The notes below the pieces were generated by a model. It ran no database searches. It saw only the letters and a program-made list of their open reading frames with translations, and was not told where the DNA came from. Position numbers and translations under genes: made by a program. Of a DNA stretch of 23,056 nt, positions 1 through 6,987 are shown piece after piece. Location: the NCBI GenBank assembly GCA_041691815.1, contig JBEPTZ010000066.1, positions 1 through 23,056 of the forward strand, read 5' to 3'. The number at the start of each line of letters is the position of its first letter. The first letter of the stretch is position 1. This DNA comes from 70-18 sp041691815 (GTDB lineage Bacteria; Pseudomonadota; Alphaproteobacteria; Acetobacterales; Acetobacteraceae).

Positions 1-575
1 GCGCCGGAGCGGTCGGCGCCGATCCGCACCGCCGCGCCGCAGCGCGCGGCGGCGGCGGCCACCTGCTCCCGCAGCGGTCCGGCCGGAATCACCCGGCCGT
101 TGCCAAACCCGGCCTCGCCGTCGATCACCAGCAGCGACAGCGTCTTGGCGAGGGTTGGATTCTGCAGCCCGTCATCCATCACCAGCACCTGCGCGCCGTC
201 CGCCACCGCCAGCCGCGCGCTGACTGCCCGATCGGCGCCGGCATAGGTTGGCGCCTGGGCGGCCAGCAGCAGCGCCTCGTCGCCGAACCGCGCCGCGTCG
301 CAGCCCTGCACCCGGCCGGTCTCGCGCCCGCCATAGCCGCGGGTCAGGAACGCCACCGCCAGCCCCCGCGCCGCCAGCCGGGCGCCGAGGTCCAGCGCCA
401 GCGTGGTCTTGCCGGACCCCCCGGCGCTGGCATTGCCGCAGCAGATCACCGGCACCGGCGCACGCCATCCCGGCCGCGCCGCGCGCCGTGTGGTGATCGC
501 TCCATATAGCGCCCCGAGCGGTGCCAGCAGCGCCGCCAGCAGCCCGTCCCGCCGCCAGAACGCCGGCGCCCTCAC
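1..575 (-). CDS. lpxK: Tetraacyldisaccharide 4'-kinase LpxK (partial, 3' end outside window)
   Basis: Phosphorylates the 4' position of the tetraacyldisaccharide-1-phosphate lipid A precursor at the inner face of the cytoplasmic membrane, using ATP. About 191 residues are visible. The N-terminal stretch is hydrophobic (roughly residues 11-25, membrane association). A P-loop GNASAGGSGKTT spans residues 47-58 (Lys56). FLTRGYGG follows near 77-83, the DDGLQNP motif near 134-140 holds the family's catalytic Asp region, and GFGNGRVIPAGPLRE lies near 156-170. The start is GTG; its bases overlap the waaA stop as GTGA, so it is the third gene of the acyltransferase-waaA-lpxK operon and probably translationally coupled. 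The C-terminal part is cut off by the window edge. Identification rests on the P-loop plus the DDGLQN and GNG-x-x-x-PAGPLRE motifs, which are characteristic of LpxK. Confidence 0.95.
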   Translation of the reverse strand, partial: MRAPAFWRRDGLLAALLAPLGALYGAITTRRAARPGWRAPVPVICCGNASAGGSGKTTLALDLGARLAARGLAVAFLTRGYGGRETGRVQGCDAARFGDEALLLAAQAPTYAGADRAVSARLAVADGAQVLVMDDGLQNPTLAKTLSLLVIDGEAGFGNGRVIPAGPLREQVAAAAARCGAAVRIGADRSG

Positions 576-1843
576 GCAACACACCCGGCGAGTTCGGCGA
601 GCATCGCGGCGACCCGCGCCGGCAGGTCCTGGTCGCGGCTGGCCACCGCCATCGCCGCCGCGCCCAGCGCCGCCCGGCGTTCTGGGTCGCGCAGCATCGC
701 GTCCACCCAGGCACCCAACGCCGCCGCATCGGCTATTTCCGTCAATGCGCCGCCCTCGGCCAGCACCCGCACCGGCTCGACGAAGTTGAAGCTGTGCGGC
801 CCCATTGCCACCGCGCAGCCCAGCCGGGCCGGCTCCAGCGGGTTCTGCCCGCCCAGTGGCACCAGCGAGCGCCCGACGAACACGATCGGCGTCAGCCGGT
901 AATACAGCCCCATCTCGCCGAGCGTGTCGCCCACCCACAGCCCGGCCGTGGCGGGCGGGTCTTCGCCCAGGCTGCGCCGCGTTACCGGCAGCCCGTCGGC
1001 CAGCGCCGCCACCTCCGCCCCGCGCTCCGGGTGGCGCGGCACAATCAGCGTCAACAGGCCGGGATGCTGCGCCGCCAGCCGGTGATGCTGGGCGACCACC
1101 AGTTCTTCCTCGCCGGGGTTGGTGGCCGCCGCCAGCCACACCGGCCGGCCGGCCAGCATTTCGACCAGCCGCGCCAGTTCGGCGGCGTCCACCGGCAGCG
1201 GCGGGGTGGCGAATTTCAAGTTGCCGAGGCTCTCCACCGCCGGCGCCCCCAGCGCCGCCAGCCGCGCCGCATCGGCGTCCGACTGCGCCAGCACCCGCGC
1301 GAACCGGCCGAACACCGCTCGTGCCAGCCCCGGCACGCGCCGCCAGCGGGCGAAGCTGCGCGGCGACAGCCTTGCGTTGATCAGCATCACCGGAATCCCC
1401 CGCGCGGCGCAGCCGGCCAGCAGGTTCGGCCACAGCTCGCTCTCCACGAACCCCGCCGCATCCGGCCGCCAATGGTCGAGAAACCGCGCCGCCCAGCCCG
1501 GCACGTCCAATGGCACGAAGCGATGGCGTATCCGCCCGTCCAACCCCACTTCCGGCAGCCGCCGCGCCAACAGCGCCGCCGAGGTCAGCGTGCCGGTGGT
1601 CAGCAGCACCTCCAGCCCCGCCGGCAACGCCGCCAGCACCGGCAACAGCGACACGCTCTCCCCCACGCTCGCGGCATGCAGCCACAGCAGCCGCCCGGCC
1701 GGGCGCGGCGTCGGGTCGATCCCGCGCCGCTCACCCAGCCGCGCCGCGATCTCCTTGCCGCGCGCCACCCGCCGCCGCAGCATCAGCCGCAGCCCCGGCG
1801 CCGCTAGCCGGGCAAACCCCGCGTAGAGGTGCAACAGGCTCAT
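572..1843 (-). CDS. waaA: 3-deoxy-D-manno-octulosonic acid (Kdo) transferase
   Basis: Transfers Kdo from CMP-Kdo to the lipid A precursor lipid IVA, the first step of LPS core assembly, at the inner membrane. The 423-residue length is normal. It starts with a short hydrophobic anchor (about residues 3-22), then LLWLHAASVGE at 52-62, where Glu62 matches the catalytic base of the family. GFVESELWPNLL is the second signature, INARLSPRSFARW follows, and the C-terminal GT-B half carries FVGRSLVPLGGQNPLEPA, the nucleotide-sugar site. The ATG overlaps the stop of the upstream acyltransferase by four bases (ATGA), and its own stop overlaps the lpxK GTG. Whether it adds one or two Kdo residues cannot be read from the sequence. 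The gene is also called kdtA. Confidence 0.97.
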   Translation of the reverse strand: MSLLHLYAGFARLAAPGLRLMLRRRVARGKEIAARLGERRGIDPTPRPAGRLLWLHAASVGESVSLLPVLAALPAGLEVLLTTGTLTSAALLARRLPEVGLDGRIRHRFVPLDVPGWAARFLDHWRPDAAGFVESELWPNLLAGCAARGIPVMLINARLSPRSFARWRRVPGLARAVFGRFARVLAQSDADAARLAALGAPAVESLGNLKFATPPLPVDAAELARLVEMLAGRPVWLAAATNPGEEELVVAQHHRLAAQHPGLLTLIVPRHPERGAEVAALADGLPVTRRSLGEDPPATAGLWVGDTLGEMGLYYRLTPIVFVGRSLVPLGGQNPLEPARLGCAVAMGPHSFNFVEPVRVLAEGGALTEIADAAALGAWVDAMLRDPERRAALGAAAMAVASRDQDLPARVAAMLAELAGCVA

Positions 1844-2535
1844 CCCAGCATCCGATCGGCCTGCGCCGCCGCCGCATCGAGCCCGGCGCTGATCGCCGGC
1901 AGCGCTGTGGCGGCGTCCTCGCGCCCCACCGTCACCGCCGGCCCGCACACCAGCACCCCGCGCCCCCAGGGCAGCGGCAGCACCATCTGGTCCCAGCTGC
2001 CGAGCACCCGCTTGCGGCTGATCTGCCCGGCGCAGGGCAGCACCGCCACCCCGGCCAATGCCGCCAGGTGCGCCACCCCGGCGGCGGCCACCCGGCGCGG
2101 CCCGCGCGGCCCATCTGGCGTCACCACCGCGTTGCTGCCGCCCGCCAGGCCCTCCAGCAGCCCGCGTAGCGCCGCCGCGCCGCCCTTGTCCACCCCGGCC
2201 CGTGCCGTGGAGCCATACACCACGTCGACCCCGAACCGCGCCATCACCGCACCGATCATCTGGCCGTCGAAATTCCGGCTGACCAGCACATGCGCCCGCA
2301 GCGCGACGCCCCGCTTCGCCGCCTGCCGCCGCGCCAGCAGCCACAACGCCGGCATCAGCGGCAGCCGCTCATGCCAGAACGCCACCACCATCGGCCGGCC
2401 CTCGAGGCAGGGCGCCAGATGTTCGCCGCCCTCCAGCGTCCAGCGCGTGCTCCACAGCGCGAAACCGAGATAATGCCCCACCAGCCAGGCCAGCGCCCGT
2501 TGCACGGCCCCGTGTCGAAGGACGCGCTTCAACAT
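1840..2535 (-). CDS. DUF374-family lysophospholipid acyltransferase-like protein
   Basis: 231 residues, probably membrane-associated and transferring an acyl chain to a lipid or lipid A precursor; the substrate is not established and is inferred from the waaA-lpxK neighbours. Visible family features are VAFWHERLPLMPAL (about 50-63, the His motif that replaces the usual HX4D), VLVSRNFDGQMI, a VYGSTARAG segment, and VTPDGPRGPRR, the DUF374 signature. An in-frame TGA at 2578-2580 fixes the start downstream of it; the ATG at 2533-2535 is the only good choice. Its first seven codons (MLKRVLR) are the last copy of a five-fold tandem repeat, and no convincing Shine-Dalgarno sequence is seen. It heads the operon with waaA and lpxK through ATGA/GTGA overlaps. 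Confidence 0.88.
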   Translation of the reverse strand: MLKRVLRHGAVQRALAWLVGHYLGFALWSTRWTLEGGEHLAPCLEGRPMVVAFWHERLPLMPALWLLARRQAAKRGVALRAHVLVSRNFDGQMIGAVMARFGVDVVYGSTARAGVDKGGAAALRGLLEGLAGGSNAVVTPDGPRGPRRVAAAGVAHLAALAGVAVLPCAGQISRKRVLGSWDQMVLPLPWGRGVLVCGPAVTVGREDAATALPAISAGLDAAAAQADRMLG

Positions 2536-2636
2536 GATCGTCGAAGGACGCGCTTCAACATCGTCGAAGGACGCGCTTCAACATGATCGCCGAAGGACGC
2601 GCTTCAACATGCGCGTCGCAGGGCGCGCTTCAGCAT
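2515..2636 (-). repeat. Five-copy tandem repeat spanning the start codon of the DUF374 gene
   Basis: A 21-bp core occurs at 2515-2535, 2541-2561, 2564-2584, 2590-2610 and 2616-2636, with periods of 26, 23, 26 and 26 bp. Copies 1 to 3 are identical, copy 4 has one change and copy 5 three. Read on the minus strand each core begins with ATG and encodes MLKRVLR or MLKRALR. The copy at 2515-2535 is the real start of the acyltransferase; each of the other four opens a mini-ORF of about 9-10 codons (for example MLKRVLRRSC) whose TGA stop lies just inside the next copy's ATGTTGA. The copies farthest from the gene are the most diverged, as expected if new copies arise at the gene end. Confidence 0.95.
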
Positions 2637-2734
2637 GGCTCAGCACCGGACATGGCCGCGCCGGTAGCATGCCGGGCGGCATCGCGGCAAATCCCCCATT
2701 GCCGACCGGCGGCGCTGCTGATAGGGCGGGCGGC

Positions 2735-3496
2735 GTGAAAATTCCTCCGCGTTCGCCGCTGCTCGCCCGCCTGCTGCTCGCCGGTGCCCTGGCCCTGCTG
2801 CCGGGCCTGGCCCGTGCCGCCTGCGACCTGCCGCTGCCGAGCGTCACCGGCACCGCCTCGCTGCCCCGCGTGGCGGCGGCGTTGGACGGCGCATCGCCGC
2901 AGCTGGACGTGCTGGTGGTCGGCTCCGCCACCGTGCTCGGCGGCCGTGACCGTCCCTCCGGCGGTTTCCCCGAGGCGATGGCCACAGCACTGCAGGCCGC
3001 CCGGCCCGGCCTGCGAGTGAACCTCACCGTGCATGGCAAACGTGGCGAGATGGCCACCACCATGCTCGCGCTGCTGCGCCGTGAACTGGCCGCGCGGCCC
3101 TTCGCCCTGGTGGTGTGGCAGACCGGCACGATGGAGGCGGTGCGCCACGTCCCGCCCGCCGCCTTCGCCGCCACCGTCGCCCAGGGCGAACAGGCAGTGC
3201 ACGACAGCCACGCCGACCTGGTGCTGGTCGATCCGCTGTACAGCGCCCTGCTGGAGGCGCGGGCTGATCTGGCCCCCTATCGCGCCGCGATTTTCGCCAC
3301 CCTCGCCGACGGCGCCGCCGATGGCTCCGGCACCGCGGTGCTCGACCGCTACGGCCTGATGCGCGGCTGGGCGCAGGCCGGGCTGTTCAACATCGACCAC
3401 ACCCCCAAGCCGAAGCGGCGGGAGACCATGGCGCGGCTCGACGGCTGCGTGGGGGAGATGCTGGCGCGGCGGGTTTTGGCCGGGGCTTCCAAATAA
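2735..3496 (+). CDS. Secreted SGNH/GDSL hydrolase-like protein
   Basis: About 253 residues from the GTG at 2735. I chose this start because it places a classical signal peptide at the N-terminus (basic KIPPR, hydrophobic LLLAGALALLPGL, cleavage near ARA-AC) and has a G-rich AGGGCGGG sequence just upstream; the frame is open further upstream through the tandem repeats, but that part looks non-coding. After the signal comes LDVLVVGSATVLGG, which fits SGNH block I with the nucleophilic Ser, then VHGKRGEMA (block II Gly), VVWQTGTMEAVR (block III, where the usual Asn of GTND-type motifs is absent) and a late NIDHTPKP that could hold the Asp/His of block V. It is likely periplasmic; the substrate is unknown. 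A hairpin follows four bases after the TAA. The serine protease gene on the other strand converges on it. Confidence 0.72.
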   Translation: MKIPPRSPLLARLLLAGALALLPGLARAACDLPLPSVTGTASLPRVAAALDGASPQLDVLVVGSATVLGGRDRPSGGFPEAMATALQAARPGLRVNLTVHGKRGEMATTMLALLRRELAARPFALVVWQTGTMEAVRHVPPAAFAATVAQGEQAVHDSHADLVLVDPLYSALLEARADLAPYRAAIFATLADGAADGSGTAVLDRYGLMRGWAQAGLFNIDHTPKPKRRETMARLDGCVGEMLARRVLAGASK

Positions 3497-3499
3497 GGT

Positions 3500-3523
3500 C
3501 TTCTTTTTGTGAACAAAAAGGAG
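3500..3523 (+). terminator. A/T-rich hairpin behind the SGNH gene (probable terminator)
   Basis: Arms CTTCTTTTTG (3500-3509) and CAAAAAGGAG (3514-3523) pair with one G-U, loop TGAA. It begins three bases after the TAA of the SGNH gene and is followed by CAAAAAAACTTTTC. It lies between convergent genes, so it may serve both. The same hairpin type recurs behind thiG and uvrB in this window. Confidence 0.65.
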
Positions 3524-3535
3524 CAAAAAAACTTT

Positions 3536-4270
3536 TCACTCCGAAGCAGGCGCGGCAAGCACCTTGCGTAATGTCGCGGCGGGGACGGCAATGCCCGAGG
3601 CGCGGCCGCGGGTGGCGGCCACCTGCAGGCCGGCCACCATCCAGCCGCCCGCTTCGCGCACCAGCAGCGGCGCGCCGCTGGTGCCGCTGGTCGCCGCGCA
3701 ATCATGCCGCAGCAGCGGGCGCCCGGCGGCATCCACCGCGCCGCCCAGCACCGCGCAGGCCGGGTCGGCCTCGATGACCTCGGCGCGGTCCTGGTTGTAG
3801 CCGCCCAGCATGGCGGCCGATGGCGCATCCCCGCCGGCCAACCCCAGCACCTCGCCCGGCGCCGCCATCGCACGATCCAGCGTCACCACCGCCACGTCGG
3901 CACCGAAATCCGGCGGCACGTCGCGCGGATCGTAGCCGGGCGCCAGCCGGTAGCCGGTCGCCACCGCATGCAGCGCGAACCGGCCGGCGCTGTAGCCGGT
4001 CAACACATGCACCGACTCAGCCGGGGCAAAATGCCCGGCCCGCTTGACATACAGGCAATGCGCCGCGGTCAGCACCACCCGCGGCGCCACCAGGAACGCG
4101 GTGCAGCGGGCCGCACCGGGGATCTGCAACCGCGCCACCGCCCGCCACGGCCAGGCCGCCGGGTCCTGGCGCACCCGCGGATCGTGGCCACCCAGACCGG
4201 GTAACACGGGACCGGGTAGCACGGGGCCGGGTAGCACCGGCAATCCGGCGCCACCCGCAAGCAAAGCCAT
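3536..4270 (-). CDS. Secreted trypsin-like serine protease
   Basis: 244 residues from the ATG at 4270. The catalytic triad is visible: His71 in VVLTAAHCLY, Asp125 in DFGADVAVVTLD, and Ser198 in ATSGTSGAPLLV, with Cys56 and Cys72 placed for the disulfide next to the His loop. The GTSGAP form of the Ser motif is typical of V8-like/S1B bacterial trypsins. Residues 11-25 are three exact PVLPG repeats encoded by imperfect 15-bp repeats. The start is uncertain: the ATG leaves a poor signal peptide, GTG at 4288 adds VLCGLS, and a rare ATT at 4309 would give the best one (IRFSCLRVLCGLSMALLAGG). Upstream open frame beyond 4312 overlaps the lipoprotein and SDR genes and is not real. Export to the periplasm or outside is inferred; substrates are unknown. 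Confidence 0.85.
   Translation of the reverse strand: MALLAGGAGLPVLPGPVLPGPVLPGLGGHDPRVRQDPAAWPWRAVARLQIPGAARCTAFLVAPRVVLTAAHCLYVKRAGHFAPAESVHVLTGYSAGRFALHAVATGYRLAPGYDPRDVPPDFGADVAVVTLDRAMAAPGEVLGLAGGDAPSAAMLGGYNQDRAEVIEADPACAVLGGAVDAAGRPLLRHDCAATSGTSGAPLLVREAGGWMVAGLQVAATRGRASGIAVPAATLRKVLAAPASE
4196..4240 (-). repeat. Three 15-bp repeats encoding PVLPG x3
   Basis: Within the serine protease, three adjacent 15-bp units (for example CCGGGTAGCACGGGG on the + strand) differ by one or two bases each and encode PVLPG-PVLPG-PVLPG. They sit between the putative signal peptide and the catalytic domain, as a short proline-rich linker. The unit is a multiple of three, so changes in copy number would stay in frame. 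Confidence 0.9.
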
Positions 4271-4376
4271 AGAAAGGCCACACAACACACGCAGACAAGA
4301 AAAACGAATTCGTGAGGTGATTGAGAATCGGCTCACCGCTACCCACGTCTGTAACGCAACATAAGGAACCCTGGCC

Positions 4377-4589
4377 ATGAGTAATATCGCACGCGCTGCC
4401 ATCATCTCCTTGGGCCTGCTGTCGCTGGCCGCCTGCGGTGCCGATCCGTTGACCCGCGGTGTTACCGGCGGGCTGATCGGTGCCGGCGCCGGCGCCGGCG
4501 TCGCCGCGGTCACCCACGGCAATGTCGGCACCGGCGCGTTGGTCGGCGGCGGCATCGGCGCGGTCGGCGGCGCCATCACCAGCCCGTAA
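4377..4589 (+). CDS. Glycine-zipper lipoprotein
   Basis: 70 residues. Signal peptide MSNIARAAIISLGLLSLAAC with a clean lipobox LAAC (Cys20), so the mature protein should be lipidated, and Asp at +4 rather than +2 makes outer-membrane sorting plausible. The mature part is almost only a Gly/Ala zipper (GGLIGAGAGAGVAAV and GTGALVGGGIGAVGGAI), which resembles small osmotically induced or YmgG/OsmB-like lipoproteins; no further function can be read. AAGGAA lies nine bases upstream of the ATG. It is divergent from the serine protease, with about 100 bp between them, and its stop is 22 bp from the convergent SDR stop. Confidence 0.85.
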   Translation: MSNIARAAIISLGLLSLAACGADPLTRGVTGGLIGAGAGAGVAAVTHGNVGTGALVGGGIGAVGGAITSP

Positions 4590-4611
4590 TGGCGCGGGCG
4601 GAAGGCGGCGT

Positions 4612-5397
4612 TCAGATAAGCACCTGCATGTCGCCATCCACCGCCAGCGCCTGGCCGCTGATCGTCGCCCCGAACGGGCTGCACAGATACAGCGCCATGT
4701 TGGCGATGTCCTGCTGGCTGACGAAGCAGCGCAGGCTGGTGGTGGCCACCGCCCGGTCGGTCTGCTCGTTCTCGCTGATCCCGGCCGCCGCCGCCTTGGC
4801 CGAAATCACCGCCCGGATGCGCGGCCCGTCCACCAGCCCCGGCAGGATCGCGTTCACCCGGATGCCCTGCGGTCCCAGTTCGATCGCCAGTGTCTTGGTG
4901 AACCCCACCACCCCCCATTTCGCCGCCGCGTAGGGACTGCGCAGCGGAAAGCCGAACCGTCCGGCCGCCGAACTCAGGTTGATGATGCTGCCGCCGCCGG
5001 CTGCCCGCAGCGCCGGCACCGCCCGCCGCGCGGTATGGAACATCGCCGCCAGGTCAATGCGCAGCGTGGCGTCCAGTTCCTCCGGGGTGATCTCCTCGAT
5101 CTTCTTGGTCGGCCCGGCGATGCCGGCATTGTTCACCAGCACATCCAATCCACCCAGATGCGCCACCGCCGCATCGACGAAGCCCTCCATCGCCGCGGCA
5201 TCGCCGGCATCGGCGATCTGGCCGGCATGGCCGCACCCGGCCAGTGCGGCGGCATCGATGTCCGAGACGAACACCACCGCCCCGCAACTGGCGAAGCAAT
5301 CGGCCATCACCCGGCCGATGCCGCCCGCCGCCCCGGTGATCGCCACCCGCAATCCCGTCAGATCCACCGTCAACGCCGTCCGCGCGCCGATCACCAT
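4612..5397 (-). CDS. Short-chain dehydrogenase/reductase (SDR family)
   Basis: 261 residues, a classical cytoplasmic SDR acting as an NAD(P)H-dependent oxidoreductase on an unidentified alcohol or ketone. It has the cofactor motif TGAAGGIG at 21-28, the acidic residue Asp46 after the second strand (suggesting NAD(H) preference), NNAG at 89-92, active-site Ser142/143, Tyr156 and Lys160 (YAAAK), and VNAILPGLVDGPRIRA for the substrate loop. The usual C-terminal GQALAVDGD closes the fold. A strong AGGGAGA sits eight bases before the ATG. It is divergent from qmcA with 76 bp between them. It resembles FabG-like and polyol dehydrogenase members, but the substrate loop does not let me choose among them. 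Confidence 0.9.
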   Translation of the reverse strand: MVIGARTALTVDLTGLRVAITGAAGGIGRVMADCFASCGAVVFVSDIDAAALAGCGHAGQIADAGDAAAMEGFVDAAVAHLGGLDVLVNNAGIAGPTKKIEEITPEELDATLRIDLAAMFHTARRAVPALRAAGGGSIINLSSAAGRFGFPLRSPYAAAKWGVVGFTKTLAIELGPQGIRVNAILPGLVDGPRIRAVISAKAAAAGISENEQTDRAVATTSLRCFVSQQDIANMALYLCSPFGATISGQALAVDGDMQVLI

Positions 5398-5473
5398 CTG
5401 CTATCTCCCTTTTCGCAATCGATATGCTACGCTCCCGCGCGCACGCCTGATGGCGCTACAGGGGAACACGAGC

Positions 5474-6478
5474 ATGATAGCCGGCTTCGGGATATTCTGG
5501 GCACTGGTGCTGGTGCTGGTCATCGTCACCGTCTTCGCCGGCGCCAAGACTGTGCCGCAGGGCATGGTCTGGACCGTCGAGCGCTTCGGCGCCTTCACTC
5601 GGGAACTGAATCCGGGCCTCAACTTCCTGATCCCGTTCATCGACCAGGTCGGCCGCAAGCTGAACGTGCAGGAGCAGGTGCTCGACATCCCCGAGCAGAG
5701 CGTCATCACCCGCGACAACGCTACCGTCACGGTGGACGGGGTGATCTACTACCGCATCATGGAGCCGTCCAAGGCGGCCTACCAGATCACCAACCTCGCG
5801 GTCGGCCTGTCCACGCTGGCGATGACCAATATCCGCGCGGTGATCGGCGAGATCGAACTGGATGCGGCCCTCTCCTCGCGTGAGCGGATCAACACCCAGC
5901 TGCTCGATATCCTCGATGGCGCCACCACGCCCTGGGGCGTCAAGGTCAGCCGCGTCGAGATTCGTCGCATCGAGCCGCCGGAAAACCTGATCCGGGCGAT
6001 GAACCTGCAGCTCACCGCCGAGCGCGAGCGCCGCGCCGCCGTCACCAAGGCGGATGGCGAGCGGCAGGCGCAGATCATGCGCGCCGAGGGCGGCAAGCAG
6101 AGCCTGATCCTGGCCGCCGAGGGCCGCCAGCAGGCCGCCAACCGCGATGCCGAGGCGCGCGAGCGGCTGGCCGACGCCGAGGCGGCGGCCACCAGCGCGG
6201 TCGCCAAGGCGGCGGCCGATGGCGGTGAGCCGGCGCTGCGCTACTTCATCGCGCAGAAATACATCGAGGCGTTCGGCCAGATGGCCAGCTCACCGAACAG
6301 CCGCCTGGTGGTGGTGCCGATGGAGGCCAGCGCGATCGCCGGCGGCATCACCCAGGCGATGGAATTGCTGCGCGTGGTGCCCAACGGCCCGCTGCCCGGG
6401 CCCGCCGGCGCGCCGCATGTTCGCCCCTCCGCCTCGGTGCCGCCCACGCCGCCCCCCGCGCCGCTGCCCACGGCCTGA
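5474..6478 (+). CDS. qmcA: SPFH/stomatin-like membrane protease-associated protein (QmcA type)
   Basis: 334 residues. One N-terminal membrane segment (about 2-23) is followed by the SPFH/Band 7 domain (VPQGMVWTVERFGAFTRELNPGLNFLIPFIDQV, split here only for description, through ALSSRERINTQLLDILD), then a long charged Ala/Glu/Arg coiled coil (LTAERERRAAVTKADGERQ onward) and a Pro-rich tail. Family members form large ring-shaped oligomers in membrane microdomains and associate with FtsH or NfeD proteins. The downstream gene is an NfeD/YbbJ-like protein, the usual partner. I chose the ATG at 5474 because GGGGAA lies seven bases upstream; an in-frame ATG at 5450 would add eight residues. Confidence 0.93.
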   Translation: MIAGFGIFWALVLVLVIVTVFAGAKTVPQGMVWTVERFGAFTRELNPGLNFLIPFIDQVGRKLNVQEQVLDIPEQSVITRDNATVTVDGVIYYRIMEPSKAAYQITNLAVGLSTLAMTNIRAVIGEIELDAALSSRERINTQLLDILDGATTPWGVKVSRVEIRRIEPPENLIRAMNLQLTAERERRAAVTKADGERQAQIMRAEGGKQSLILAAEGRQQAANRDAEARERLADAEAAATSAVAKAAADGGEPALRYFIAQKYIEAFGQMASSPNSRLVVVPMEASAIAGGITQAMELLRVVPNGPLPGPAGAPHVRPSASVPPTPPPAPLPTA

Positions 6479-6483
6479 CAGCC

Positions 6484-6933
6484 ATGAGCGAGTCGCTGTT
6501 GTGGCTGGCCGGTGGGCTGGTGCTGCTGGTGGCCGAGGTGTTGATCCCCGGCGTGTTCCTGTTCTGGCTCGGCCTGGCGGCGCTGGGCACCGGCGTGCTG
6601 GTGCAACTGGCCGACCCGCCGTTTGCCGCCGAGGTGCTGACCTTCGGCGTGCTGGCCGCACTCGCCATCGGCGGCGCGCTGCAACTGCGCCGGCGCGACT
6701 CCCGCCGGGCCCGCACCATCAACACCGCCGAATCGGGTCTGGTCGGGCGCACCGCGCATGCACTGTCGTTCAACGGCCGGGAAGGGCGGGTGCGCCTGGG
6801 CGACAGCGACTGGTCGGCCCGCCTGCCCACCGACGTGCCGCCGCCGGAGCCCGGCGCGCTGCTGCAGGTGGTCGGCGTCAGCGGCACCGTGCTGGTGGTC
6901 CGCCCGGCGCCGGACTACGCCGTGCCTGAATAA
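6484..6933 (+). CDS. NfeD/YbbJ-like membrane protein
   Basis: 149 residues. Three hydrophobic segments (about 5-24, 27-43, 48-66), an Arg-rich turn (LRRRDSRRAR), then a C-terminal OB-fold domain typical of NfeD (GLVGRTAHALSFNGREGRVRLGDSDW ... LLQVVGVSGTVLVV). Such short NfeD proteins lack the ClpP-like protease domain and pair with SPFH proteins to maintain membrane microdomains. The ATG comes five bases after the qmcA stop without a clear Shine-Dalgarno sequence, so translation is probably coupled to qmcA. Confidence 0.9.
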   Translation: MSESLLWLAGGLVLLVAEVLIPGVFLFWLGLAALGTGVLVQLADPPFAAEVLTFGVLAALAIGGALQLRRRDSRRARTINTAESGLVGRTAHALSFNGREGRVRLGDSDWSARLPTDVPPPEPGALLQVVGVSGTVLVVRPAPDYAVPE

Positions 6934-6987
6934 TCCTTAACCAGTTCCCGTCTTGCGCTCATCATCGGCGCGGGCCAGATCGGCGTC

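Noticed and set aside
521..1807. A 428-codon + strand open frame antisense to waaA
   Set aside because: Arg/Gln/Pro/His-rich composition with no family signature, covered by waaA on the other strand.
2515..2636. Tandem repeat as a CRISPR array
   Set aside because: The spacers are only 2-5 bp and not unique, and no cas genes are present.
2534..2734. Upstream start for the SGNH-like protein within the tandem repeats
   Set aside because: The frame happens to be open, but it would put about 67 polar residues before a clear signal peptide; GTG at 2735 fits better.
4313..4918. Extension of the serine protease frame far upstream
   Set aside because: It would run through the lipoprotein and SDR genes and contains no domain; the open frame is only due to lack of stops.
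5398..5473. Promoter between the SDR gene and qmcA
   Set aside because: GATATGCT near 5421 could be a -10, but I found no matching -35 at 16-18 bp for either direction, so I do not annotate it.
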